10,208 nucleotides of DNA from Candidatus Nanopelagicales bacterium (GCA_025455985.1 JALOLM010000041.1:1-10208), one strand, 5' to 3'; positions 1 to 6,712 are shown, counted from the first letter of the stretch. The notes: generated by a model not told the origin, from the letters alone. Numbers and translations: made by a program.

Positions 1-426
1 CGCTCCGGTGACCTCGGTGTGTTCCTGCATCGGTGGGGCGAGATCGACCAGTGGATTGACCTCTGGCTGATGCCGGTCTGGGACATACACCGAGACCAGT
101 GGCGTGCGGCCCACCGCCGTGAACGTGTAGCCGTTGGTCTGCTCCTGGCCGAACCATGCGACATCGTCCACGACGATCATCTCCGAGGTCTTCTCGTACT
201 CGGCCGGAATCTCGACCCCGCACTTGAGCACCATGCGGGGATCTCCCCAAGCTGCTGCGAACTCAGTCCGGCCGGTGTCCTCGTCCCCCTCGAGTTGGCT
301 GGGCAACGACGAGACCAACGCCGAGCATGCGGAGCGCTGATCGGCTGGTGGCTCAGCGGTGGGAACCGGATCGCTGGCGCAAGCGCACAGCGCTAGGACC
401 CCTAGGACAAGTGCACGACGGGACAC
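1..426 (-). CDS. DUF3515 family putative lipoprotein (3' part missing)
   Basis: Reading the minus strand from a GTG at 426-424 gives 142 codons without a stop up to the left edge, so the C-terminus is missing. The N-terminus (VSRRALVLGVLALCACA) is a short lipoprotein signal peptide: two arginines, a hydrophobic run and a lipobox LCAC with C16 as the likely lipidated residue. The mature part has C34 (in SACSALVSSLP) and C69 (in MVLKCGVEIP), a likely disulfide pair, plus W60-G61 and W91-F92. This pattern matches the DUF3515 family, which is found in actinobacteria beside D-Ala-D-Ala ligase or thiL. The protein is predicted to sit on the outer face of the membrane; its function is unknown. The start overlaps the end of the upstream AsnC-domain gene by 25 bp in another frame, and I see no clear ribosome-binding site, which suggests translational coupling. 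Confidence 0.85.
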   Translation of the reverse strand, partial: MSRRALVLGVLALCACASDPVPTAEPPADQRSACSALVSSLPSQLEGDEDTGRTEFAAAWGDPRMVLKCGVEIPAEYEKTSEMIVVDDVAWFGQEQTNGYTFTAVGRTPLVSVYVPDRHQPEVNPLVDLAPPMQEHTEVTGA

Positions 427-638
427 GTGAGTGTCCGGGTGATCCCGGGTACGGCCTGCACCTTGGCCACGACCATCTGGCCGAGCTGGTCCACCGACTC
501 GGCTTGGCCCTGGACGATCACGTCGTAGGGGCCGGTCACGTCATCAGCCTGGGTCACTCCAGCGATGTCGCGGATCTGTTCGGCGACCCTGGATGCCGAG
601 CCGACTTCGGTCTGGATCAGGATGTAGGCCTGGACCAC
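402..638 (-). CDS. Stand-alone Lrp/AsnC ligand-binding (RAM) domain protein
   Basis: This 78-residue protein consists of a single AsnC-type effector-binding domain (beta-alpha-beta-beta-alpha-beta). Recognisable stretches are AYILIQTEVG at the start, GVTQADDVTGPYDVIVQ in the middle and VPGITRTLTCPVVH at the end. It lacks the N-terminal helix-turn-helix of full-length Lrp proteins, so it cannot bind DNA in the usual way. Such stand-alone RAM proteins oligomerise and can bind amino acids; the ligand here cannot be read from the sequence. The start is GTG at 638-636, preceded by a strong AGGAGG-type ribosome-binding site (641-648) at 2-3 bases further than the minimum spacing. It is the first gene of a two-gene minus-strand unit with the DUF3515 lipoprotein and is divergent from thiL. 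Confidence 0.9.
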   Translation of the reverse strand: MVQAYILIQTEVGSASRVAEQIRDIAGVTQADDVTGPYDVIVQGQAESVDQLGQMVVAKVQAVPGITRTLTCPVVHLS

Positions 639-714
639 GGTTCCTCCTACGAGTTGGTGCCTAGGAGACTATCTTGACCACGGATCCGAAGACACGAGTG
701 GGTGGAGGCCGCAG
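639..714. promoter_or_regulatory. Divergent intergenic region between the AsnC-domain gene and thiL
   Basis: These 76 bp must carry the promoters and ribosome-binding sites for two divergent genes. The ribosome-binding sites are clear: AGGAGG-like at 641-648 (minus) and GGTGGAGG at 701-708 (plus, 6 bases before the thiL ATG). Possible -10 boxes are TATCTT at 670-675 (plus) and TAGTCT at 672-667 (minus), which overlap. Neither has a good -35 at normal spacing, so the promoter assignment is weak. Confidence 0.25.
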
Positions 715-1665
715 ATGAGCGCACAGACGGTGGGCGATGTCGGGGAGTTCGGGCTGATCGCAGCCCTCCAAATGCGTTTGAAGACCACGGCCGCAGTCGA
801 GGTACCTTCCGGCGACGACGCCGCGGTTCTGCGCCTCGGGGCGGACCGTCTGGTGGTCAGCACCGACATGCTGGTGCAAGACCGGCACTTCCGACTCGAA
901 TGGTCGACACCCGAGGAGATCGGGCACAAAGCGGCGGCCCAGAACTTCGCGGATCTCACGGCCATGGCAGCCAGGCCTGTGGCCCTGACCGCGGCTATTG
1001 CGATGCCCGCGGAGACGACCGTGGAGTGGGTGCTGGGCGTTGTCGACGGTCTCGTGGCCGAAGCGGAGATGCTGGGGGCGGCGGTCGTGGGTGGTGACGT
1101 GACCCGCGCACCGGCGATCACGATCTCGGTCACGGCGCTCGGCGTACCGGTGGGTAGCCGTCTCGTGCGCCGCAGCGGGGCCCAGCCGGGCGACGTGGTG
1201 GCGGTGTGCGGGCGTCTCGGATGGGCCGCTGCCGGCCTGGCTGTGCTCGGACGCGGCTTCCGCTCGCCGCGTGTGGTGGTCGATGCTCACCGTCGTCCGC
1301 GTCCGCCGTACGAAGCCGGGGCTTTGGCTGGGGCCGCGGGGGCCACGGCGATGATCGATGTCAGTGACGGTCTGCTGGCCGATCTCGGACATGTCGCTGA
1401 GGCCTCAGGAGTGCAGATCGTCCTGGATGTCGAGCGGCTGCCGATCGATGATCAGATCCGGGAGACGGCTTCGGCTTTCAACGCCGACCCGCTGGGCTGG
1501 GTGATCTCAGGTGGGGACGACCACGCGCTGGCAGCGACCTTCCCGGCGGGCGCGACACTTCCGGCCGGCTTTGTCGCGGTGGGTGAGGTTGTGGCAGGCT
1601 CCGGGGTCGAGGTTCCGGGCTACCGGCACATCGGTGCCCCCGGGTTCGACCACTTCCGGGAATGA
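715..1665 (+). CDS. thiL: Thiamine-monophosphate kinase ThiL
   Basis: ThiL phosphorylates thiamine monophosphate with ATP to give thiamine diphosphate, the last step of cofactor synthesis in the cytoplasm. The 316-residue length is normal for the family. Visible PurM-like kinase motifs are GDDAAVL (33-39), STDMLVQDRHF (49-59), NFADLTAMAA (77-86) and GGDVTR (126-131), which with the following segment forms the metal and ATP site. DVSDGLLADL (216-224 region) and SGGDDHAL (265-272) complete the substrate site in the C-terminal half. The acidic pairs at D34-D35, D51, D128, D215/D218 and D268-D269 are all kept. The ATG start is supported by GGTGGAGG six bases upstream and the GEFGLI segment typical of the family N-terminus. 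It is divergent from the AsnC-domain gene, convergent with rpmB and followed by a repeat-bearing noncoding stretch, so it is probably monocistronic. Confidence 0.97.
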   Translation: MSAQTVGDVGEFGLIAALQMRLKTTAAVEVPSGDDAAVLRLGADRLVVSTDMLVQDRHFRLEWSTPEEIGHKAAAQNFADLTAMAARPVALTAAIAMPAETTVEWVLGVVDGLVAEAEMLGAAVVGGDVTRAPAITISVTALGVPVGSRLVRRSGAQPGDVVAVCGRLGWAAAGLAVLGRGFRSPRVVVDAHRRPRPPYEAGALAGAAGATAMIDVSDGLLADLGHVAEASGVQIVLDVERLPIDDQIRETASAFNADPLGWVISGGDDHALAATFPAGATLPAGFVAVGEVVAGSGVEVPGYRHIGAPGFDHFRE

Positions 1666-1691
1666 GTTAGGGGTTGTCGCGACCGGGCGTA

Positions 1692-1845
1692 CTTCCACCG
1701 CCGAAAGTGGGCACGTCCCCCACTCAGATGCCACCTTTGTGCGGCGTGGATACCCCCATAACGTCGCAAATCGGGCGGGAATTCCACGCAAAGAGGGCAG
1801 ATTCCTGAATCCAGCTTCGCTGCGTGCCACTTTCGTGCGGCGAGC
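1692..1845. repeat. Two tandem imperfect palindromic elements (four copies of one motif in alternating orientation)
   Basis: Four related segments alternate in direction. A (1692-1715) reads TTCCACCGCCGAAAGTGGGC on the plus strand, D (1782-1800) reads TTCCACGCAAAGAGGGCAG, and B (1729-1750) and C (1822-1845) carry the reverse complement form. B reads TGCCACCTTTGTGCGGCG and C reads TGCCACTTTCGTGCGGCG. A with B, and D with C, can each fold into an imperfect hairpin, so the region reads as two diverged copies of one palindromic unit about 90 bp apart. Inside the first unit is also a perfect local hairpin, AGTGGG (1706-1711) with CCCACT (1719-1724). No T-run follows, so these are not classical intrinsic terminators, but they could act in 3'-end formation of thiL. 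A dispersed palindromic repeat or MITE remnant is the other possibility. Confidence 0.6.
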
Positions 1846-1930
1846 GTCTCGACGCCAGCATTTGCTCGAGGTTAGTTCGGCGGGATCTACTGGATGGTCA
1901 GGGCCCGACAACGCGCACTCGAACTGGAGG

Positions 1931-1960
1931 CGCCAAAACCGGAGCCCCGTGGGGCTGGCG
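1931..1960 (-). terminator. Probable intrinsic terminator of rpmB
   Basis: On the minus strand, about 22 bases after the rpmB stop codon, AGCCCC-AC-GGGGCT (1956-1943) forms a GC-rich hairpin, effectively a 5-bp stem with a CACG loop. It is followed by CCGG and a TTTT run (1938-1935). An outer pairing of CGCCA (1931-1935) with TGGCG (1956-1960) is an alternative fold. The position and orientation fit termination of the monocistronic rpmB transcript; the short T-run is typical of high-GC genomes. Confidence 0.55.
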
Positions 1961-1978
1961 AATCAGAACCCCCGAGCC

Positions 1979-2170
1979 TCAGACGACGCGGGTGACTTTG
2001 CCGGCCTTCAGGCAGCTGGTGCACACGTTGATGCGCTTGGGGGCCTTGCCCACCATGGCGCGCACGGACTGGATGTTCGGGTTCCAGCGGCGCTTGGTGC
2101 GGCGGTGGGAGTGCGAGATGTTGTGGCCGAAGCCGGGACCCTTGCCACAGACGTCGCAGTTGGCAGCCAC
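1979..2170 (-). CDS. rpmB: Large ribosomal subunit protein bL28, zinc-binding (C+) form
   Basis: This 63-residue protein is ribosomal protein L28, a basic component of the 50S subunit near the E site. The start reads AANCDVCGKGPGFGHNISHS and the middle contains RRTKRRWNPNIQ, both hallmarks of the family. Two CxxC pairs (C5/C8 and C50/C53) form a zinc ribbon, so this is the zinc-containing C+ type rather than a zinc-independent paralogue. The start is GTG at 2170-2168 with GAAGGAG (2182-2176) five bases upstream. The gene stands alone on the minus strand, divergent from the DAK2-recG operon and convergent with thiL, and is followed by a probable terminator. Confidence 0.97.
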   Translation of the reverse strand: MAANCDVCGKGPGFGHNISHSHRRTKRRWNPNIQSVRAMVGKAPKRINVCTSCLKAGKVTRVV

Positions 2171-2240
2171 GGGAACTCCTTCAAGATGGTTCTACGGTTT
2201 AGGTCGGAGCGCAGCGTCTTCGGCGCACACGTACTCCACA

Positions 2241-2246
2241 AGGATA
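2241..2246 (-). promoter_or_regulatory. Candidate -10 box for rpmB
   Basis: TATCCT on the minus strand fits the actinobacterial TAnnnT -10 consensus and lies about 70 bases before the rpmB GTG. The -35 region is poor (GCGCTT or TGCGCT at normal spacing), which is common in high-GC actinobacteria. The resulting untranslated leader would be about 60 nt. Confidence 0.35.
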
Positions 2247-2280
2247 GCCGATGGACGACAAAAAGCGCATCGCCCCCCGT

Positions 2281-2286
2281 TACCCT
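2281..2286 (+). promoter_or_regulatory. Candidate -10 box for the DAK2-recG operon
   Basis: TACCCT about 36 bases before the ATG at 2322 fits TAnnnT. A weak -35 candidate, GACAAA at 2257-2262, lies 18 bases upstream. It sits back to back with the rpmB promoter candidate in the same 151-bp divergent gap. Confidence 0.3.
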
Positions 2287-2321
2287 GGGTTCACATCCGT
2301 GACAGGCAGGAGCGACTGGAG

Positions 2322-3917
2322 ATGGCGGACGATCCCCGGGTAGCGCTCGACGCCGCCTGTCTGCGCAATTGGATGCTGCTGAGTCAGGACAGTCTCGGGC
2401 GGCGACGCAAAGAGATCGACGCCCTCAACGTGTTCCCCGTCCCCGACGGCGACACGGGTACCAACATGTACCTCACGGTGGAAGCCGCGGCCGTGGCCGC
2501 CGGCGAGGTGTCGGATCCGGCCAACAGACCGTCACCGGTGGCCGAAGCCATCGCCCGCGGTTCCCTGCTGGGTGCTCGTGGCAACTCCGGAGTGATCCTC
2601 AGTCAGTTGCTGCGTGGGTTCGCCGATGTCGTGGGCAGGGTCGACACCCCTGCTGCCTCGACCCTGCAGGAGGCGTTGCGGCGGGGTGCCGATCAGGCCT
2701 ACGAAGCCGTGAGCCGCCCGGTCGAGGGTACCGTTCTCACCGTCGCCCGGGCCGCGGCCGACGCTGCCAGCACTGTGACCACCGATGACCTCGCCGCGGT
2801 CGCCACGGCTGCTGCGGACAGCGCGCGAGCGGCCCTGGCCAGGACCCCCGAGCAATTGCCGGCGCTGGCTGCTGCGGGTGTGGTGGACGCGGGAGGCAAA
2901 GGGCTTGTCGTGGTGCTCGACGCGCTGGCCGAAGTGTTGACCGGGGAGACCCGGGTCGAGGATCTCATTCCGGCTGCAGCCGTTGTTGCCCATGAACCCA
3001 TGCCACAAGGGGAGTACCACGGCCCCCGCTACGAAGTGATGTACCTGCTCGACGGAGAGGACGACGCGATCCCGCAATTGCGCTCCCGGCTTGATGCGCT
3101 GGGCGACTCCCTGGTGGTGGTCGGGGGAGGGGGCCTGTGGAACGTACACGTGCACACCGATTCGATCGGCGAATCCATCGAGGCCGGCATCGAGGCGGGC
3201 CGCCCTCATCGGATCGCAGTCACCGATCTGATCGAACAACAGCGGCACCTGCCACGGGAGATCACCAGGGTGGTTGTCGCGGTGGCTCACGGTCCCGGAG
3301 TCGCCTCCCTGTTGGAGGAATCCGGGGCTGTGGTCGTGCGCACCCCGCCGCGGGGGCGGCCGAGCACCCGCGACTTCGTCCGCGCGGTCACCTCGTCCGG
3401 GGCCCGCGAGGCGTTGCTGCTGCCGTCGGACAGCGACTCCACTCCGGTGGCAAAGGCGGCTGCCGAGTTCCTGCGTGACGACGACATCCGGGTGGCCGTG
3501 GTCCCCAGCAGGTCGATCGTCCAGACGCTGTCCGCGGTGGCCGTCCACGACGCGGCAGCCGGGTTCGACGACGACGTGGTCACGATGGCCCGCGCCTCGA
3601 GCGCCACCCGATACGGCGGGGTGACGGTCGCCAGTAAGGAAGCCATCACCACTGCCGGACGCTGCCAGATCGGAGACGTGCTGGGACTGGTCGACGGCGA
3701 CATCGTCGAGATCGGCGACTCGGTCGAGGCGGTCACGATGCGGGTCATCGACCGCATGTGCAGCAGCACCTCTGAGTTGGTCACTTTGGTCACCGGTTCG
3801 CAGGGCCCACCCGAGCTGGTCGAAGCGGTCGAGGCGCATCTGCGTTCGGCGCTCGTGGACCTCGAGGTCGTGGCCGGGGGACAGCCGTACTGGCCGGTCA
3901 TCGTCGGCGTCGAGTGA
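2322..3917 (+). CDS. DAK2-domain protein, FakA/YloV-like fatty acid kinase subunit
   Basis: This 531-residue protein has the three-part FakA layout. The N-terminal DhaL/DAK2 ATP-binding domain (about 1-200) contains LNVFPVPDGDTGTNM (35-49) with the metal-binding aspartates, GARGNSGVILSQ (84-95), VEGTVLTV (134-141) and DAGGKGL (189-195). A middle domain carries GPRYEVMYLL (from 234) and NVHVHTD (H276, H278). The C-terminal DegV-like region (about 315-520) includes VVPSRSIVQTL. In Firmicutes, FakA phosphorylates fatty acids bound to a FakB protein for phospholipid synthesis; that role here is inferred from family membership, and no fakB lies in the window. The frame is open upstream to 1824, but that part covers rpmB antisense. 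The ATG at 2322 is chosen because family similarity begins there and GGCAGGAG lies at 2305-2312. It heads the operon with recG. Confidence 0.92.
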   Translation: MADDPRVALDAACLRNWMLLSQDSLGRRRKEIDALNVFPVPDGDTGTNMYLTVEAAAVAAGEVSDPANRPSPVAEAIARGSLLGARGNSGVILSQLLRGFADVVGRVDTPAASTLQEALRRGADQAYEAVSRPVEGTVLTVARAAADAASTVTTDDLAAVATAAADSARAALARTPEQLPALAAAGVVDAGGKGLVVVLDALAEVLTGETRVEDLIPAAAVVAHEPMPQGEYHGPRYEVMYLLDGEDDAIPQLRSRLDALGDSLVVVGGGGLWNVHVHTDSIGESIEAGIEAGRPHRIAVTDLIEQQRHLPREITRVVVAVAHGPGVASLLEESGAVVVRTPPRGRPSTRDFVRAVTSSGAREALLLPSDSDSTPVAKAAAEFLRDDDIRVAVVPSRSIVQTLSAVAVHDAAAGFDDDVVTMARASSATRYGGVTVASKEAITTAGRCQIGDVLGLVDGDIVEIGDSVEAVTMRVIDRMCSSTSELVTLVTGSQGPPELVEAVEAHLRSALVDLEVVAGGQPYWPVIVGVE

Positions 3918-3918
3918 C

Positions 3919-6117
3919 GTGCCTGCATTATCGACCTCTCTGGCGGAGGTGATCGGGGGCCGCAGCGCCGCGAGCCTGCGCAAGTCCCACGGCGTCGTCA
4001 CCTGCGAGGACCTGTTGTGGGTGTTTCCGCGCCGCTACCAGGACATGGCCAAACTCACCGACATCGCCGGCTTGCACGTCGGCGACGTGGCCACAGTGCT
4101 GGCCCGGGTCAAGGTGGCCACCGTCCGTCCGACCCGATCGGGGCAGATGATGAACGTCATCGTCACCGACGGCAACCAGGACCTGCACCTGGCGTTCTTC
4201 CGGGGGCTCGGGCAATTCAAGGCGCAACTGACGCCGGGCCGGGTCGGCCTGTTCAGCGGCAAGGTCGGGGCGTACCGCGGCCAACTGCAGTTGGCTCACC
4301 CGCAGTGCGCGATGTCACCGGTGTCGGGCGAGGCCGACCCGGCGGAGCTCGAGGCGTTCCTCGCCAAGATCACGCCCATCTACCCGGCAACCGCGTCGAT
4401 CCCTTCGTGGCGGGTGGCGAAGGCGATCCGCATGGTGCTGGACGCCGTCGACCTCAGCGACGACCCGATCGACGAGGCGATCCGCGCCCGCCGCGGCCTG
4501 CTCGCTCAAAAGGATGCGTTCACTGCGATTCACGCGCCGACGGACATGTCCGTGGTGGCTGCAGCTCGTGACCGGTTCCGTTACGAGGAGGCGTTCGTCC
4601 TGCAGACGATCCTGGCCCTGCGCCGCCAGGCGGCCGCCAGCAGTCCGGCCACCGCTCGCACCGGCAAACTCGATGGCATCGCGAGCGCCATCGACGAACG
4701 CCTGCCGTTCGAGCTCACCGACGGTCAGCGGCAAGCGGTGGCCCAGATCCGCTCGGACATCGCCCAGCCTCGACCTATGCAGCGCCTTCTGCACGGGGAG
4801 GTCGGTGCCGGCAAGACGCTGGTGGCGCTGCTGGCGATGGCGACCGTGGTGGACTCCGGCGGGCAGGCGGTCCTGCTGGCACCCACGGAGGTGCTGGCAG
4901 CACAGCACTTCACCTCGATCACGAACCTCCTCGGCCCGCTCGGTCAGGCCGGCACTCTCACCGGCGACACCAGCGGGACCCAGGTCGTCCTGCTCACTGG
5001 GTCAGCCACGGCGGCGGCGCGCAAGGAGGCGCTGCTGAAGATCATGAGTGGTCAGGCGGGCATCGTGATCGGTACCCATGCGCTGCTGCATGACGTGGTC
5101 CAGTTCGCCGACCTCGGCCTCGTGGTGGTTGACGAGCAGCACAGATTCGGCGTCGAGCAGCGGGCGGCGCTGCTGGAGCGCGGTACCGGTCAGACCCGCC
5201 CACATCTGCTCGTGATGACAGCCACACCCATCCCGCGCACGGTTGCCATGACGGTGTTCGGCGATCTTGACGTCACCACGTTGCGTGAGTTGCCGGCGGG
5301 GCGAGCCACGGTCGCCACTTTCGTGGTGGACGAATACAACGCCCCCCGCCACGCCACCCGCACGTGGGAGCGGGTTGCTGAGGAGGTGGCCCAGGGTCGG
5401 AAGGTGTACGTCGTGTGCCCGCGGATCGGCCCCGAGGACGCCGATGAGGAACCCCCGGAGCCGACGGCGTCCCCGCTGGATCTCTTGGACTTCCCGACGC
5501 CGACCAGTAGGGGGGTGCTGGCCACCGCGGAGGAACTCAGCACAGGCCAGTTGCACGGTTGCAGGGTCGGAATCATGCACGGACGCCTGCCGGCTGCCGA
5601 GAAGGCCGACGTGATGCGCAGGTTCGCGGCGGCGGCTGATGATCCCGACGCGGTCGATGTCCTGGTCTCGACCAGTGTGATCGAAGTCGGGGTCGACGTC
5701 CCGAGCGCGACCATGATGGTCGTGCTCGACGCCGAGGCGTTCGGGGTGTCGCAGCTGCATCAACTCCGCGGACGCGTCGGCCGTGCGCAACTGCCGGGGC
5801 TGTGTCTGCTGTCCACGCGCAACCCCGCGGCCCTTGAGCGCTTGGAGAAGGTCGCGGCCACCAGCAACGGTTTCGATCTGGCTCGCGTCGACCTCGAGCA
5901 GCGCAAGGAGGGAGATGTGCTGGGCACCGCGCAATCCGGCCGGCTCACGACCCTGCGGGTGCTGCGGGTTATCCGTGACGAGGATGTGATCGAGCATGCG
6001 CGCGCCGACGTCGCCCAGATGTTGCACGACGATCCCCAACTCTCGGCGCACGGCGCGATCCGTGCCGAGATCAACCGCTGGGAGTCGGCCCAGACCCAGT
6101 TCGTGGAGAAGACGTGA
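3919..6117 (+). CDS. recG: ATP-dependent DNA helicase RecG
   Basis: RecG is a superfamily 2 translocase that reverses stalled replication forks and processes branched DNA. The 732 residues exceed E. coli RecG and match mycobacterial length. The N-terminal wedge/OB-fold domain includes PRRYQDM and FSGKVGAYRGQLQLAHPQ. The motor domain shows Walker A HGEVGAGKT (292-300), DEQHRFGVEQR (DExH box at 405-408), MTATPIPRT (433-441), an acidic proline-rich insertion (EDADEEPPEPTAS) and QLRGRVGR (615-622). The C-terminal LEQRKEGDVLGTAQSG (to 674) corresponds to the RGPGExLGTxQSG motif of E. coli RecG, with the KEGD variant usual in actinobacteria. The GTG start lies one base after the upstream stop; there is no convincing ribosome-binding site, so coupling is likely. 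The fourth codon is TTA, rare in such DNA. It overlaps rsmD by 4 bp. Confidence 0.97.
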   Translation: MPALSTSLAEVIGGRSAASLRKSHGVVTCEDLLWVFPRRYQDMAKLTDIAGLHVGDVATVLARVKVATVRPTRSGQMMNVIVTDGNQDLHLAFFRGLGQFKAQLTPGRVGLFSGKVGAYRGQLQLAHPQCAMSPVSGEADPAELEAFLAKITPIYPATASIPSWRVAKAIRMVLDAVDLSDDPIDEAIRARRGLLAQKDAFTAIHAPTDMSVVAAARDRFRYEEAFVLQTILALRRQAAASSPATARTGKLDGIASAIDERLPFELTDGQRQAVAQIRSDIAQPRPMQRLLHGEVGAGKTLVALLAMATVVDSGGQAVLLAPTEVLAAQHFTSITNLLGPLGQAGTLTGDTSGTQVVLLTGSATAAARKEALLKIMSGQAGIVIGTHALLHDVVQFADLGLVVVDEQHRFGVEQRAALLERGTGQTRPHLLVMTATPIPRTVAMTVFGDLDVTTLRELPAGRATVATFVVDEYNAPRHATRTWERVAEEVAQGRKVYVVCPRIGPEDADEEPPEPTASPLDLLDFPTPTSRGVLATAEELSTGQLHGCRVGIMHGRLPAAEKADVMRRFAAAADDPDAVDVLVSTSVIEVGVDVPSATMMVVLDAEAFGVSQLHQLRGRVGRAQLPGLCLLSTRNPAALERLEKVAATSNGFDLARVDLEQRKEGDVLGTAQSGRLTTLRVLRVIRDEDVIEHARADVAQMLHDDPQLSAHGAIRAEINRWESAQTQFVEKT

Positions 6118-6692
6118 CCCGCATCATCGCCGGGACGGCGCGGGGCAGGCGGCTGAAAGTGCCGGCGCAACTCACCAGGCCGACCTCCGATCGGGTCCGT
6201 GAGGCACTGTTCTCATCTCTGGAGTCCATGAGGGGCATGTCCGGCGCGAGGGTGCTCGACCTGTTCGCCGGCTCCGGTGGGCTGGGGCTCGAGGCGCTGT
6301 CGCGCGGTGCCGCCGAGGTGGTGCTGGTGGACAACTCGGCGCAGGCGGCCAGAGTGATCGCCGAGAACATCCAGACCGTGGGTATGGCCGGCGCGCACTT
6401 GGAACGCAGGTCGGCCCGCGACTACCTGACAGGACCGCCACGGCCTTTCGACATCGTGCTGATGGATCCGCCGTACAGCCTCAGCGACGACGAGGTCGCA
6501 GTCCTCGTGCGTGCCCTGACCGGCGGCTGGCTGTCGTCGGAAGCGATCGTGGTCATCGAGCGCGGCTCGCCGGGTGTGGCCGATCTGTGGCCCGTCGGCT
6601 TCGGCGCGTCGTGGAATCGCCGGTTCGGCGGCACCCACGTCGCGCGTGCCGTTTGGTACGGTCACGAACAGGTCCCGTCTCCCCACCCCTGA
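6114..6692 (+). CDS. rsmD: 16S rRNA (guanine966-N2)-methyltransferase RsmD
   Basis: RsmD uses S-adenosylmethionine to methylate N2 of G966 in 16S rRNA of the small subunit. The 192-residue protein opens with TRIIAGTARGRRLKVP, the conserved RsmD N-terminus, followed by TRPTSDRVREALFSSL. The cofactor-binding motif is VLDLFAGSGGLGLEALSRGA (from 47) and the catalytic NPPY-type motif is MDPPY (117-121). The GTG start overlaps the recG stop (GTGA), and GGAG at 6105-6108 provides a binding site. It is followed by coaD after 20 bp, the rsmD-coaD pairing being widespread in bacteria. A charged, histidine- and proline-rich tail (HEQVPSPHP) lies beyond the family core. Confidence 0.95.
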   Translation: MTRIIAGTARGRRLKVPAQLTRPTSDRVREALFSSLESMRGMSGARVLDLFAGSGGLGLEALSRGAAEVVLVDNSAQAARVIAENIQTVGMAGAHLERRSARDYLTGPPRPFDIVLMDPPYSLSDDEVAVLVRALTGGWLSSEAIVVIERGSPGVADLWPVGFGASWNRRFGGTHVARAVWYGHEQVPSPHP

Positions 6693-6712
6693 CCCCTCAC
6701 GAGGAGCCCAAG

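Larger units (their letters stand above)
1666..1978. other. Noncoding convergent region between thiL and rpmB
   Basis: These 313 bp lie between two convergent genes. Open frames exist on the plus strand but look like chance: they have no good ribosome-binding site and no recognisable protein. I see no tRNA or IS features. What it does hold is a cluster of degenerate inverted and direct repeats (about 1692-1845) and a hairpin with a T-run downstream of rpmB (1931-1960). Both are listed separately. Confidence 0.75.

Noticed and set aside
1860..1935. Possible tRNA-like or small RNA fold before the rpmB terminator
   Set aside because: No cloverleaf with an acceptor stem, anticodon loop and T-arm consensus could be built.
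1824..2321. In-frame upstream extension of the FakA-like gene
   Set aside because: It would run antisense through rpmB and its promoter, carries no family similarity, and the ATG at 2322 has a proper ribosome-binding site.
3110..3136. G-rich run in the FakA-like gene that might form a G-quadruplex
   Set aside because: It encodes the conserved VVVGGGGLW segment, and glycine and valine codons explain the G-runs.
2532..4001. A 489-codon open frame on the minus strand opposite the FakA-like gene
   Set aside because: It is antisense to a well-supported gene, is rich in R, G, D and H as expected from the complement of high-GC codons, and matches no family.
5314..5325. GCCACTTTCGTG inside recG, identical to part of the thiL-rpmB repeat
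   Set aside because: It encodes conserved-frame residues (ATFVV), lacks the rest of the motif and has no inverted partner, so it is probably coincidence.
5002..6051. A 349-codon minus-strand open frame opposite recG
   Set aside because: Antisense to the conserved helicase motifs of RecG and without recognisable domains.
6587..6712. Upstream extension of coaD into rsmD
   Set aside because: The GTG at 6713 has GAGGAG at good spacing and matches the conserved CoaD N-terminus.
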